A DNA stretch of 64,000 nt, taken from contig OZ251994.1 in the NCBI GenBank assembly GCA_965246925.1, forward strand, positions 1,736,001 to 1,800,000, given 5' to 3'. Below the pieces are notes generated by a model. That model was not told the DNA's origin. It saw only the letters and a list, made by a program, of their open reading frames with translations, and did no database searches. Shown in pieces: positions 1-9,306 of this stretch. The stretch's first letter is position 1. Each line of letters starts with the position of its first letter. Source of the stretch: JANPPS01 sp965246925. GTDB taxonomy: Bacteria > Pseudomonadota > Alphaproteobacteria > Acetobacterales > Acetobacteraceae. The translations under genes were made by a program, and so were the position numbers.

Positions 1-285
1 GCGGTCCTCGCCCTCTTGGTGGCCGGCCCGGCGTTCGCGCAGGAACCGGCCACCAAGACGGGTGCCCAGATCTACCGCCAGCTGTGCCGGCAGTGCCATG
101 GCCCCAACATGGTCAACGCCGGCACCAGCTCCTACGACCTTCGCAAGTTCCCGGAGGATCAGCCGGAGCGGTTCAGCAACTCCGTCATGAACGGCAAGAA
201 CAACATGCCGGCCTGGAAGGGCACGTTGTCGCAGGAGGAGCTGGACAAGGTATGGGAATACGTGCGCTCACGGGGGCAGTCCTAG
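1..285 (+). CDS. c-type cytochrome, 5'-truncated
   Basis: Small periplasmic monohaem cytochrome c, cut by the left window edge. The frame is open from base 1 and begins inside a signal peptide (a hydrophobic AVLALLVAGPAFA run ending in AFAQ, a typical cleavage site). The haem motif CRQCH lies about 20 residues into the mature protein. A late methionine in NNMPAWKG is the likely distal ligand. The mature domain is about 80 residues, consistent with a class I cytochrome that accepts electrons from a periplasmic dehydrogenase. Its 3' end overlaps the next gene by 34 bp, so the two are probably co-translated. The partner enzyme would lie upstream, outside the window; a PQQ-dependent alcohol dehydrogenase is inferred from the neighbouring binding protein, not seen. 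Confidence 0.85.
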   Translation, partial: AVLALLVAGPAFAQEPATKTGAQIYRQLCRQCHGPNMVNAGTSSYDLRKFPEDQPERFSNSVMNGKNNMPAWKGTLSQEELDKVWEYVRSRGQS

Positions 286-1148
286 CGCTCCTCGCCGGCC
301 CGGCCTTGGCCGAGCCGCTGCGTGTGTGCCTAGACGGCCAGAACCCGCCATTCTCGGACCAGAAGACCGGCGCCGGGTTCGACGTGGCGATGTCCCGCGC
401 CGTCGCGTCGCTGCTGGAGCGGGAGCTGGTCCCGGTCTGGTATGACGACGCACGGGACAACAACCGGTCCGCCAAGCAGGATGTGGGCGCGTTGCTGGCG
501 GCGGAGCGATGTGATCTGGTGGCCGGGTTCCCGCTCACGGCCGATGCGGTGGCGGAGCCGACGGCGCCCACGTCCCGCCTGCCCGGCTACGAGGGCGGGC
601 CGCCCCCGCGCAAGCTGCCCCGGGTCACGTTGCAACAGCTCGCCGCCAGCGTGCCCTACTACCGGCTCGGCTTCTTGGTCGTAATGCGCCCCGGCATCGA
701 CCGGCCGATACGCGCGCTGGGTGATCTCAAGGGCTTGAAGGTCGGTGCCCCCGCCGCCACCCTCGCCGGGGCCTTGCTGCTGGGCTACCGCCACGGCGCG
801 CTCGGCCTGATCTCGCTCGACAGCCGGGCCGAAGCGCTGACGGAACTGGAGGAGGGCCGCCTGGACGCGACCCTGGTGGAGATCGGCGTCTGGTCCCGCT
901 ACCGCGCCGCCCACCCCACAACGGCGCTGACGAACACAGGCTTCCGCCCCCCGATCGGCTTCAACACCGGCTTCGTGGCGCTACAATCGCGTCCGGATGT
1001 GCTCGCCAGCGTCGATGACGCGCTCAACGCCATCCACGCCTCCGGCGACGCGCAGCGCCTGGCCGACCAGGCCGGCCTGATCTGGAACCCGCCGGCACCT
1101 CCCGCCCTTGCCCCCCGGCTCACGCCGCCGATGCTGCTATCGGAGTAA
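252..1148 (+). CDS. periplasmic substrate-binding protein, quinoprotein-associated type
   Basis: Family 3-like periplasmic binding protein of 298 residues. I place the start at the ATG at 252, which gives a clean signal peptide (MGIRALTGAVLALLAGPALA); the longer open frame has no such sequence. The mature protein starts EPLRVCLDGQNPPFSD, followed by GAGFDVAMSRAV and later CDLVAGFPLT, a pattern seen in binding proteins encoded beside PQQ-dependent dehydrogenases (MoxJ/XoxJ-like). It overlaps the cytochrome gene and is followed 19 bp later by an ABC ATPase gene. Two roles are possible: a maturation or electron-transfer accessory of a quinoprotein, or a true transporter component. No permease gene follows. 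Confidence 0.7.
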   Translation: MGIRALTGAVLALLAGPALAEPLRVCLDGQNPPFSDQKTGAGFDVAMSRAVASLLERELVPVWYDDARDNNRSAKQDVGALLAAERCDLVAGFPLTADAVAEPTAPTSRLPGYEGGPPPRKLPRVTLQQLAASVPYYRLGFLVVMRPGIDRPIRALGDLKGLKVGAPAATLAGALLLGYRHGALGLISLDSRAEALTELEEGRLDATLVEIGVWSRYRAAHPTTALTNTGFRPPIGFNTGFVALQSRPDVLASVDDALNAIHASGDAQRLADQAGLIWNPPAPPALAPRLTPPMLLSE

Positions 1149-1167
1149 ATTTCCGCTACAGGGCATC

Positions 1168-1908
<741 letters not shown>

Positions 1909-2982
1909 TCACGGGCGGGAATTCAGGAAGCGGATCAGGCTATCGGCGGCCACCATCATACCGGCCGAGCCCCAATGCGTGTCGTTCGGCAGATACAGAT
2001 CCTTCACGCCCTGCCCGGCAGCCTCCTTGAGGGCCAAATCCAGCCGCACGAGGCTGAGGCCCTCGGCCTGCGCAAGCCGTGCCGTAAGGTTCGGCAGATG
2101 CACGCCGGGCAGGTAGGCGGCATAGACGGTCGTCCGGTCGGGCGGAATCATGAGCACGAACTTCGTGATGCCGTTCGCCTCCACGCGGCGCTGCATATCC
2201 GTGAAGTAGCATGACAGCGATCGCAAATAGGCCTCGCCCATGCCGGCCTTTACGTAGTCATCGCCGTACACCAACAGCTCGGTATCCCGCACATCGGTAA
2301 ACAGGCCGGACTTGCTTAGCGGCTGGATGGTGACGTCGATGAGATTGATCCCGATCCGGCGAAGCGCGTTCTTCGTGATATAATCGACGGCACTGTCGAT
2401 GCGGCCCGTGTTCAGGGCGTGGCTCGTATCGCGGGTGTAGGCCTGCGCTTGCACGGGAGCCGGCAGCAGCGGCACCGCCATGAAGCGCGGGGGTGCAGGA
2501 GCCGCGCATGGGCCTTGCTGAGGATTGGGCTCAGGATTGGGCGCATGTTGCAGTGCCCGCTCGGCATACTCGACCACGAGTAGCCTCGGTGGTGTTTGTC
2601 TAAAGCCGTCCGAGCCGAGGTAGGTTTCCAGGGTCACGCGGCTCCAGCTGAAAGAACCGGCTGACAATCCGGTCCGGGCCGAAAAGAAATCCGTCCAGTG
2701 CGTCGGGTCCTCCGGATGAGGGGGGCCCGTGATTTCACCGGGCATCGTGAACGAGTCGCCCACGATGACGACGTCATAGGGCCGGTCCAGCACCCCCAGC
2801 GGTGCGATGGGTGGGCTGAACCGCAGCTGCTCACCCTTCCAGCCGAACCCGCTTTCGGCGTAGCCGCCCAGCCGGGTAAGGTCCCCGGCGACAGGCTGCA
2901 GCCACACGGCCACAGCCACACAGGCGGCAGACGCGGTGGCGAGCGCGGCCGTGGTCACTGCGAGATAGCGCTGATACTGCAT
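1909..2982 (-). CDS. AlgJ/AlgX-like SGNH O-acetyltransferase
   Basis: Predicted membrane-anchored periplasmic SGNH-hydrolase-fold acetyltransferase of 357 residues. It has one N-terminal membrane segment (about residues 8-29), block I GDSF (75-78) carrying the nucleophilic Ser, and a C-terminal NDTHWGSAG with the Asp/His of the triad (about 334-337). Such proteins accept acetyl groups exported by an MBOAT partner and place them on a polysaccharide. The start is the ATG at 2982, 11 bp after the MBOAT stop and preceded by GAGG; the longer frame would overlap the MBOAT gene. It is third in an operon with an MFS carrier and the MBOAT gene. The acceptor is unknown because no polysaccharide synthase is nearby. 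Confidence 0.8.
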   Translation of the reverse strand: MQYQRYLAVTTAALATASAACVAVAVWLQPVAGDLTRLGGYAESGFGWKGEQLRFSPPIAPLGVLDRPYDVVIVGDSFTMPGEITGPPHPEDPTHWTDFFSARTGLSAGSFSWSRVTLETYLGSDGFRQTPPRLLVVEYAERALQHAPNPEPNPQQGPCAAPAPPRFMAVPLLPAPVQAQAYTRDTSHALNTGRIDSAVDYITKNALRRIGINLIDVTIQPLSKSGLFTDVRDTELLVYGDDYVKAGMGEAYLRSLSCYFTDMQRRVEANGITKFVLMIPPDRTTVYAAYLPGVHLPNLTARLAQAEGLSLVRLDLALKEAAGQGVKDLYLPNDTHWGSAGMMVAADSLIRFLNSRP

Positions 2983-2993
2983 CCCGCGGGGCC

Positions 2994-4511
2994 TCAGAAC
3001 TGAAAGTAAAGAAACTGGCTGACCCGGTTCATCCGGGCCAGGGATAGGCAGAACAGGGCGACGGCCACCGTCGCCCAGGCCGCGTTGGGGGTCCATCGAA
3101 TAGTCAAAGGCGGCCATGACCGCTTGTCCGGCTCACGCACGGCGCCCAGCACGACCTCGTGCCGGCCCATGATCTGCCGCACATTCGGCATGGCCAGCGC
3201 GAGCCCGAGGCAGAACGCCAGCCACACGGCCTGCTGCGGCTCGACCGCCAGCCATCTAAGCACGCCGCCCGTGCCCTGAGCCGCCGCGTGCTGCAGCGTA
3301 TCGGCCGTCGTGCCCAGCCCCGCCATGGCCCAAAGCATGCCGTTTGCGGTCCCGAGATCCGGTGCGCGGAAGAATACCCATGCCAGCATGACGGCACCGA
3401 AGGTCAGCGTCCATGAAACGACAACCGGCAACCGCCAGCCGCTACGAGACGTGAGCGCGTTCCAGGCATGGTTCACGCACAGGTAAAGGCCGTGCAGGCC
3501 GCCCCAAATCAGGAAATTCCACCCCGCCCCATGCCAGAACCCGCCCAGCACCATGGTTGCCATGAGATTGGCATAGCGGCGCACCGGTCCGTGCCGGTTT
3601 CCGCCCAGCGGAATATAGAGGTAGTCGCGCAGGAACCGGGACAACGTCATGTGCCAGCGCCGCCAGAATTCGGTGATGGACAGCGACTTGTAGGGCGACT
3701 CGAAATTGGCCGGCAGCGTGATGTTCAGCATGCGCGACACGCCGATCGCCATGTCGCAATAGGCGGAAAAATCGAAGTAGATCTGCAGCGTATAGGCCAG
3801 CACGGCTTGCCAGGCCTGCGGCGTATTGAGGCCGGGCACGTGCTCGGCCTCAAACGCGAAATCGGCAATCCCGCCCAGCCGGTCGGCGATGAACACCTTC
3901 TTGATCAGCCCGAAGATCAGAATGGTAAGCCCCACGCTCAACGCCTCGGCATTGGGGCGGTAGGTCCGCTCCTTGCGGAACTGCGGCATCATCTCCGCAT
4001 GGTGCAGGATCGGTCCGGCGATCAAATGCGGAAAGTAGGTGACGAACAGCAAATAATGGACCGGACGAACCTCCGCCACCTTGCCCTGGAATGTATCCAC
4101 CAGGAAGGCGATCTGCGTGAACGTGAAGAAGGAGATACCGACGGGCAGGATCACCGCTTGCCAGTCCACCCCGGCACCCGCTTGCCGGGCTACCTCCACG
4201 AAGAAGTTCATGTATTTGAAGTAGCCGAGTGCCAGCAGGTCGGCGGTGATGCCGAGGATCAGCCAAGCCCGGGCCCGGCCCGCCCGGCCCGCAGCCCGGT
4301 GCTTCAGGATAGTTCGAGCAGTCACGTAGTTGAACACGATGGAGGTCAGCAGGATCGGCGTGAACCGCCAGCTCCACCACGAATAAAAGATGATCGAGGC
4401 CGCGGCCAGCAGTCCGGCGGCCCACCCATGGCTGATCCGGGCCACCACAAAGAACAGCACGAGTACGGCAGGCAGGAACGCAAACAGGAAGACATAGGAG
4501 TTGAAAAGCAT
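2994..4511 (-). CDS. MBOAT family membrane O-acyltransferase (AlgI-like)
   Basis: Polytopic inner-membrane protein of 505 residues with the MBOAT signature. The region FWRRWHMTLSRFLRDYLYIPLGG is followed by GGFWHGAGWNFLIWGGLHG, whose His is the conserved active-site residue. The N terminus MLFNSYVFLFAFLPAVL is typical of AlgI/DltB/PatA proteins. It should move acetyl groups from cytoplasmic acetyl-CoA across the membrane to a periplasmic SGNH partner, encoded immediately downstream. The start codon abuts the stop of the upstream MFS gene with no spacer, indicating translational coupling. Length is normal for AlgI. Confidence 0.92.
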   Translation of the reverse strand: MLFNSYVFLFAFLPAVLVLFFVVARISHGWAAGLLAAASIIFYSWWSWRFTPILLTSIVFNYVTARTILKHRAAGRAGRARAWLILGITADLLALGYFKYMNFFVEVARQAGAGVDWQAVILPVGISFFTFTQIAFLVDTFQGKVAEVRPVHYLLFVTYFPHLIAGPILHHAEMMPQFRKERTYRPNAEALSVGLTILIFGLIKKVFIADRLGGIADFAFEAEHVPGLNTPQAWQAVLAYTLQIYFDFSAYCDMAIGVSRMLNITLPANFESPYKSLSITEFWRRWHMTLSRFLRDYLYIPLGGNRHGPVRRYANLMATMVLGGFWHGAGWNFLIWGGLHGLYLCVNHAWNALTSRSGWRLPVVVSWTLTFGAVMLAWVFFRAPDLGTANGMLWAMAGLGTTADTLQHAAAQGTGGVLRWLAVEPQQAVWLAFCLGLALAMPNVRQIMGRHEVVLGAVREPDKRSWPPLTIRWTPNAAWATVAVALFCLSLARMNRVSQFLYFQF

Positions 4512-5816
4512 CTACGCCGCCATGCGGGTGTTCTTCTTCGTATCCCGCATGAAGACATACACCAGTAAAGACAAGAAGGTGAGGCCGGTGACATACCAGT
4601 AGAACCAGCTTTCATGCCCCGCCCCCTTGAACTGCAACGCAATCAAAGGTGCGGTGCCGCCGAACATCGAGGCTGCGAGGGCGTAAGGCAGGCCCACGCC
4701 CAGCGCGCGCACGCCGGCCGGGAACAGCTCGGCCTTCACGACTGCGTTGATGGACGTGTAGCCCGACACGATCGCCAGCGCCGCCAGGATAAGCAATAGC
4801 GCCTGAAGCCAAGTGTGCGTATCGCCCAGCGTGCTCAGGATCGGCACCGTGCACAGCGTGCCGAGGATGCGGAACCACATCAGCACCGGCCGGCGGCCCA
4901 CGCGGTCGCTGATGGCGCCGAACGCCGGCTGCATAGCGGCAAACAAGAACAGGCTGATGAACGAGATCTCCGCCACCCACTCCTTCGGGAACTTGAGCGT
5001 ATTGGCAAGGTAAGTCGGCATATAGGAGCTGAAAGTATAGAACGCCGTGGTGCCGCCCATGGTGAGGCCGAATACCAACAAAAGCTCCTTGGGATGCTTC
5101 AGCAGCTCCTTGAGCAGGTTCGGTTTTTCCTGACGTGACGCTGCGGTCCACTCGGCACTCTCAGCGAGGTTCCGGCGCAGATATAATCCATACAAGGCCC
5201 CAAGCGCGCCGAGGGCGAACGGGATGCGCCACGCCCATGCCTCGAGCTCCGCCCCGGTGAACACCTGCTGCATCACCAGCAGGATGAGCGCCGCCACGAC
5301 CTGGCCACCGATCAGCGTCACATACTGGAACGAACTCCAGAACCCGCGGTGCTTCGCCCCGGCGATCTCACTCAGATAGGTGGCCGACGACGCGTATTCG
5401 CCACCCAGCGAGATGCCCTGCAGCAGCCGGGCGGTCAGCAGCAGAAGCGGCGCCCAGACCCCGGCCTGCGCATAGGTCGGCAGCACAGCGATCATGCCCG
5501 AGCCTAGGCACATCAACATCACCGACAGGGTCAGCCCCGCGCGCCGCCCTTTCCGGTCGGCGAAATAACCCAGAATGAACCCGCCAATCGGCCGGATACC
5601 AAAGCTGATGGCATAGATGCCGAATGCCTGGATCAGCTGCGCCGTCGGGTCCTTATTGTCCGTAAATGACTTGGCGAAGTAGATGGCGAACGAATTATAG
5701 ACGTAGAAATCATACCACTCGATCAGATTGCCGATCGACCCGGCGAAGATGCTCTGCAGCTTGCGGGCGGCGCCCATCTCGGGCGAATCATGGCTCTCTG
5801 ACAATCGACTCTCCAC
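4512..5816 (-). CDS. MFS transporter, metabolite:H+ symporter (MHS) family
   Basis: Twelve-helix major facilitator of 434 residues, close in pattern to KgtP/ShiA/ProP carriers. The N-terminal GNLIEWYDFYVYNSFA, the loop motif GYFADRKGRR, the motif ARLLQGISLGGEYASSATYLSE and the second-half SDRVGRRPVL are all diagnostic of the MHS family. The substrate is probably a dicarboxylate, aromatic acid or compatible solute. The GTG at 5816 opens the longest frame; an ATG 13 codons later is an alternative. It is first in the three-gene operon with the MBOAT and SGNH genes. This is unusual, because an uptake carrier is not a standard part of an acetylation module. Confidence 0.9.
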   Translation of the reverse strand: MESRLSESHDSPEMGAARKLQSIFAGSIGNLIEWYDFYVYNSFAIYFAKSFTDNKDPTAQLIQAFGIYAISFGIRPIGGFILGYFADRKGRRAGLTLSVMLMCLGSGMIAVLPTYAQAGVWAPLLLLTARLLQGISLGGEYASSATYLSEIAGAKHRGFWSSFQYVTLIGGQVVAALILLVMQQVFTGAELEAWAWRIPFALGALGALYGLYLRRNLAESAEWTAASRQEKPNLLKELLKHPKELLLVFGLTMGGTTAFYTFSSYMPTYLANTLKFPKEWVAEISFISLFLFAAMQPAFGAISDRVGRRPVLMWFRILGTLCTVPILSTLGDTHTWLQALLLILAALAIVSGYTSINAVVKAELFPAGVRALGVGLPYALAASMFGGTAPLIALQFKGAGHESWFYWYVTGLTFLSLLVYVFMRDTKKNTRMAA

Positions 5817-5900
5817 GGTTCACGCCAGAATAGACCGGCCCGTCCGCATCTGCCACAGTTCCGGACCGGCGGGAACGGCCGCCCGGCCTGGGAGGGAAAG

Positions 5901-6236
5901 ATGTCCAACATCGGCTCGGCCTGCGACGCGGTCTTGCAACAAACCATCAGCGCCACCCCCGGCGTCGTGGCCATGGTGACCGTGCGGAATGGAAATATTG
6001 ACGAGGGCGCCGCCGGTCAGCGTGCCCTTGGCCAAGATCAGCCGATGACGGCCGATAGCGTCTCCGCGATCCTCTCCACCACCAAGGCCATCACCGTCAC
6101 AGCCGCCCTGCAACGCGCCGAAGAGCGCCTGCTCGGCCTCGATGCGCCAGCTGAGAATGGTCCGGCGTCGGTCGATGGTTATCGCAAGTTCGAAGCGGCC
6201 GCTTACGACAGCCTAGTATTGGCCAAGGCAGCCTGA
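5901..6236 (+). pseudogene. N-terminal remnant of a class C beta-lactamase-like serine hydrolase
   Basis: Open frame of 111 codons whose first ~83 residues match the N-terminal part of the beta-lactamase/esterase (EstB-type) serine hydrolase family: TPGVVAMVTVRNG, then MTADSVSAILSTTKAIT with the SxxK motif at S59-K62, then LGLDAP. Intact members are about 400 residues and need a later YxN/YAY motif and a C-terminal HxG/KTG motif. Both are absent here, so it cannot form an active enzyme. The last ~20 residues (YRKFEAAAYDSLVLAKAA) do not resemble the family and may come from a deletion junction. A GGGAGGGAAAG Shine-Dalgarno stretch survives before the ATG. The next gene starts 14 bp after the stop. 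Confidence 0.65.
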
Positions 6237-6250
6237 TCGACAGCTTGTCC

Positions 6251-7462
6251 ATGCTGACCCCACCCTTGGCCGACCCGGCACCCCGCGGCATGTGTACGGA
6301 TTGCGGCGTGTCCCGCACGGCCGATCCCAAGCGGTGCGGCGCGGCGTGCCAGTTCATCGCGCCCAACTACCCGGCGCTCGAAGCGCAGGTGCACGGCCGC
6401 CCCCGCGATCCGGCGCGCCCGGATGAGCTGCATTTCGGGCCGCACCGCCGCATGCTGCGCGCCGCGCTGACGCAGCCGCGGACGGGCGCGCAATGGACGG
6501 GAATCACGACGCGGATCGCCGAACGGCTGCTGGAGACGGGCGCCGTCGACGCGGTGCTGACCATGGCGCCGCATCCGGAGGACCGATGGCGTCCCGTCCC
6601 GGTGCTGGTGACGCGCGCGGAGGACATGGCGGCCTGCCGCGGTATGCGGATGGGCTATGCACCACTGCTCGCCTTGCTGGAGCCGGCGCGGGACGCCGGG
6701 CACCGCCGGGTCGCGGTGATCGGCATTCCCTGTCAGGTCTATGCTTTGCGCGCGCTGGAGCGGGAACTGGGCTTCGACCGCCTGTATGTCATCGGCACGC
6801 CCTGTTCCGACAACACCACGACCGAGCGGTTCCATGAGTTCCTGGCGCTGCTGGCCGAGGATCCCGAAAGTATCACCTACCTCGAGTTCAGGGCCGACTA
6901 CCATGTAGAGCTGCGCTTTACCGATGGCCGGGTCAAGACCGTGCCGTTTCTACAGCTGCCCATCAGCAAACTGCCTGCCGACTTCTTCCCGCTCACGTGC
7001 CGCACCTGTGTCGACTACACCAATGTGCTGGCGGACATCACCATCGGCTACATGGGCGGCCAGGGCGAGCAATGGCTGATCGTCCGGAACGAGCGGGGTG
7101 AGCACCTCCTTCGGCTACTCGGCGATGAGATCCGCACCGCGGCGCCGGGTAGCGCGGGTAAGCGGGCGGGCGCCGTCAAAGGCTTCGCCGCCAACGTCGC
7201 CCGGGCGGCGGGCGGCTTGCCGCTCCGCTCCATGCCGCAATGGCTGCGCCCCATCGTCGGCTGGCTGATGCCCCGCATCGGCCCGCGCGGCTTGGAGTTC
7301 GCGCGCACCCGGGTCGAGATGAAGGCGGTCGAAACCGTGCTGCATCTCCGCCGGGCGCACCCGCGCCGGCTCCGCAGCATGGTTCCCGCGCATATCTGGG
7401 CGCTGGTGCAGCCCTACGGGCTGACCCCAACCGGTCAGGAACGCCCGCCACCAAACGTCTAA
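6251..7462 (+). CDS. FrhB/BciB-like Fe-S flavoprotein reductase
   Basis: Protein of 403 residues of the coenzyme F420 hydrogenase/dehydrogenase beta-subunit family. It has an N-terminal cysteine cluster (C15, C18, C29, C33), a central GIPCQVYALR and IGTPCSDNTTTERFHEFL, and PLTCRTCVDYTNVLADITIGYMGG. These provide ligands for two [4Fe-4S] clusters and an FAD site. Cysteine spacing, length and the CSDNTT segment resemble BciB, the ferredoxin-dependent divinyl-chlorophyllide 8-vinyl reductase, and its relative 7-hydroxymethyl-chlorophyll a reductase. No other tetrapyrrole or photosynthesis gene is in the window, so the substrate is open. The start is the ATG at 6251, two codons inside a TTG frame. 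The gene overlaps the convergent epimerase by 4 bp. Confidence 0.65.
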   Translation: MLTPPLADPAPRGMCTDCGVSRTADPKRCGAACQFIAPNYPALEAQVHGRPRDPARPDELHFGPHRRMLRAALTQPRTGAQWTGITTRIAERLLETGAVDAVLTMAPHPEDRWRPVPVLVTRAEDMAACRGMRMGYAPLLALLEPARDAGHRRVAVIGIPCQVYALRALERELGFDRLYVIGTPCSDNTTTERFHEFLALLAEDPESITYLEFRADYHVELRFTDGRVKTVPFLQLPISKLPADFFPLTCRTCVDYTNVLADITIGYMGGQGEQWLIVRNERGEHLLRLLGDEIRTAAPGSAGKRAGAVKGFAANVARAAGGLPLRSMPQWLRPIVGWLMPRIGPRGLEFARTRVEMKAVETVLHLRRAHPRRLRSMVPAHIWALVQPYGLTPTGQERPPPNV

Positions 7463-8352
7463 GGCAAGCGGCTCCGCTCCCCCTGCCGTTGCGCCTCCTG
7501 CGCCGCCTTCAACTGTGCCTTGGTGTACAGCAGCGCGTGTGACGCCAGGTCATGGCTGTCCTCCCACAAATTACGCCAGATGCCGAGAATGCCTTCGAGC
7601 GGCTGGCCGACGACGCGGGACGAAAACGACTCGAAGGTAATCGGACCGGCATAGCCAGCCTTCACCAAGGCCCGGAACACCCCGGCCAAGTCGATCGAGC
7701 CCGAACCCAGGTAACCGCGGTGCGAATCACCAGTGTGAAAGTAACCGAGATAGTCGCCGGTCTCGATGATAGCCTGCCCGATGTCGGATTCCTCGATGTT
7801 CATGTGATACACGTCCAGATGCACCTTGACGTTCTCAGCGCCGATCCGCTTGCACATCTCGACCGCTTGGGACGCGGTGTTCAGCACGTTGGATTCGTAG
7901 CGGTTGACGACCTCCAGGCCGATCGTGATCCCGGCCGATGCCGCCTTTTCCGCGACCTGCGCCAGCACCTCGCACGCGCGCTTCACCCCCTCCGGCGTCG
8001 TCGGCAGGGTGTATTTCTGGAACGCCGATTCCAGAATGCCGCACATATGCGTCGCCCCCATGTCGCGGATCACGCCCACCGCCAATTCCAGCCGCGCCTG
8101 GCCCCGCCGCTCGTTGTCGCGGTCGTTGCTCGAGATATCGGTGCTGGCATCCAGCCCCAATGACGACGTGGCGCCGATCCCGGCCCGCTCCAGCTGCTGC
8201 CGGGTGAAGCCGGTATCGATCGCTGCCGGGTCGAGCGCGGGGATCTCGATCAGGTCATAGCCCACCGCGGCCGTGTTGCCGATCGCGCGCGCGCACTCCT
8301 CATGGCTCCAGCCCTTCTCCCACACCAGCGCGTGCACCCCCAGCTTGTTCAT
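7459..8352 (-). CDS. D-tagatose/D-psicose 3-epimerase-like sugar isomerase
   Basis: TIM-barrel sugar phosphate isomerase/epimerase family (xylose isomerase-like, AP endonuclease 2 superfamily), 297 residues. The four metal ligands of the tagatose 3-epimerase group are visible in order: Glu in GLEVVNRYE, Asp in HLDVYHMN, His in HTGDSHRG and Glu in ITFESFSS. Members epimerise free ketohexoses at C3. It is the last gene of the sugar ABC operon, 9 bp after the second permease stop, so it probably acts on the imported sugar. Ketose specificity cannot be read from sequence. Confidence 0.82.
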   Translation of the reverse strand: MNKLGVHALVWEKGWSHEECARAIGNTAAVGYDLIEIPALDPAAIDTGFTRQQLERAGIGATSSLGLDASTDISSNDRDNERRGQARLELAVGVIRDMGATHMCGILESAFQKYTLPTTPEGVKRACEVLAQVAEKAASAGITIGLEVVNRYESNVLNTASQAVEMCKRIGAENVKVHLDVYHMNIEESDIGQAIIETGDYLGYFHTGDSHRGYLGSGSIDLAGVFRALVKAGYAGPITFESFSSRVVGQPLEGILGIWRNLWEDSHDLASHALLYTKAQLKAAQEAQRQGERSRLP

Positions 8353-8361
8353 GGCATTCCC

Positions 8362-9306
8362 CTACCGAAGCCGCGCCGGCCAGGCCGAGCGGGCGATCAT
8401 GATGAGCAGCAGAAACCCGCCCCATAGCGCCGTGGACAGGTGTTGATTGGCGCCGAGCTGGTTGAGGCCCGAGGCGATCACCTGCAGGATCACGAGCGCC
8501 ACCGCCACCGGAATCACCCGGCCAAAGCCGCCAAACGGATCGACCCGGCCCAGAAAGCACGCCAGCACGGTGATCAGCAGATAGGACTCGCCATGTCCTA
8601 CCCGCACCGAGTTGAAGCGCGCCAGCATCACGATCCCCGCCACGCCGCACATGAGGCCGGATAGCGTGTAGATCAGCGTGAGCGAGCGCCGGGTGGGCAC
8701 GCCGGAGAAGCGCGCCGCCTCGATATTGGAGCCGATCATGCGGGTGGCGAAACCGAGCCGGGTGCGGGACAGCACCGTGGCCCAGAGCAGGACGGCCGCG
8801 CCGAACACCAGCAACGGCACCGGCACGCCGCCGACATCGCCCTGGCCGATCGCCTGCACGGCGCCCGGCATGCCGGAGATGTCGCCGCCCCGGGTCAAGA
8901 ACTCGCCCAGTCCCCGCACGAAGATCATCATGGACAACGAGACCAGGATCGGGTGCGCGCCAGTATAGGCGATGATGCCGCCCATCAAGCCCCCCACCAC
9001 CGCGCCGGTGGCCAGCGCGGCCGCAATGCCCAGCACGATCACGCCGGCCCCGGCCTCCGCCCCGCCATGGCTTTGCAGCACGTACGCCATCGCGAGCCCG
9101 GCCAGATTGGCCGTGAACGTGATGGCCAGGTTGAAGCCGCCCGAGATGATCGGCATCAGCATCGCCAAGGTCAGCAGGCCGAGCTCCGGCAGTTGGAACG
9201 CGACCGAGGTGAAGGTGCGGGGGGACAAGAACCCGTCCGCCGCCACGCCGAACCCGGCGATGACCAGCACCAGCAAGCCGGCCAGCCCGGCGACCTCACC
9301 CTTCAT
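8362..9306 (-). CDS. sugar ABC transporter permease (RbsC family) 2
   Basis: Inner-membrane permease of 314 residues from the ribose/autoinducer-2/rhamnose importer family. It has about nine hydrophobic segments and the family motif SRTRLGFATRMIGSNIEAARFSG, the EAA-type loop that contacts the ATPase. The start is the ATG at 9306, overlapping the preceding permease's stop as ATGA; the much longer frame reads antisense-like sequence upstream. With the adjacent permease it probably forms a heterodimer, as in Lsr and rhamnose systems. Confidence 0.88.
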   Translation of the reverse strand: MKGEVAGLAGLLVLVIAGFGVAADGFLSPRTFTSVAFQLPELGLLTLAMLMPIISGGFNLAITFTANLAGLAMAYVLQSHGGAEAGAGVIVLGIAAALATGAVVGGLMGGIIAYTGAHPILVSLSMMIFVRGLGEFLTRGGDISGMPGAVQAIGQGDVGGVPVPLLVFGAAVLLWATVLSRTRLGFATRMIGSNIEAARFSGVPTRRSLTLIYTLSGLMCGVAGIVMLARFNSVRVGHGESYLLITVLACFLGRVDPFGGFGRVIPVAVALVILQVIASGLNQLGANQHLSTALWGGFLLLIMIARSAWPARLR

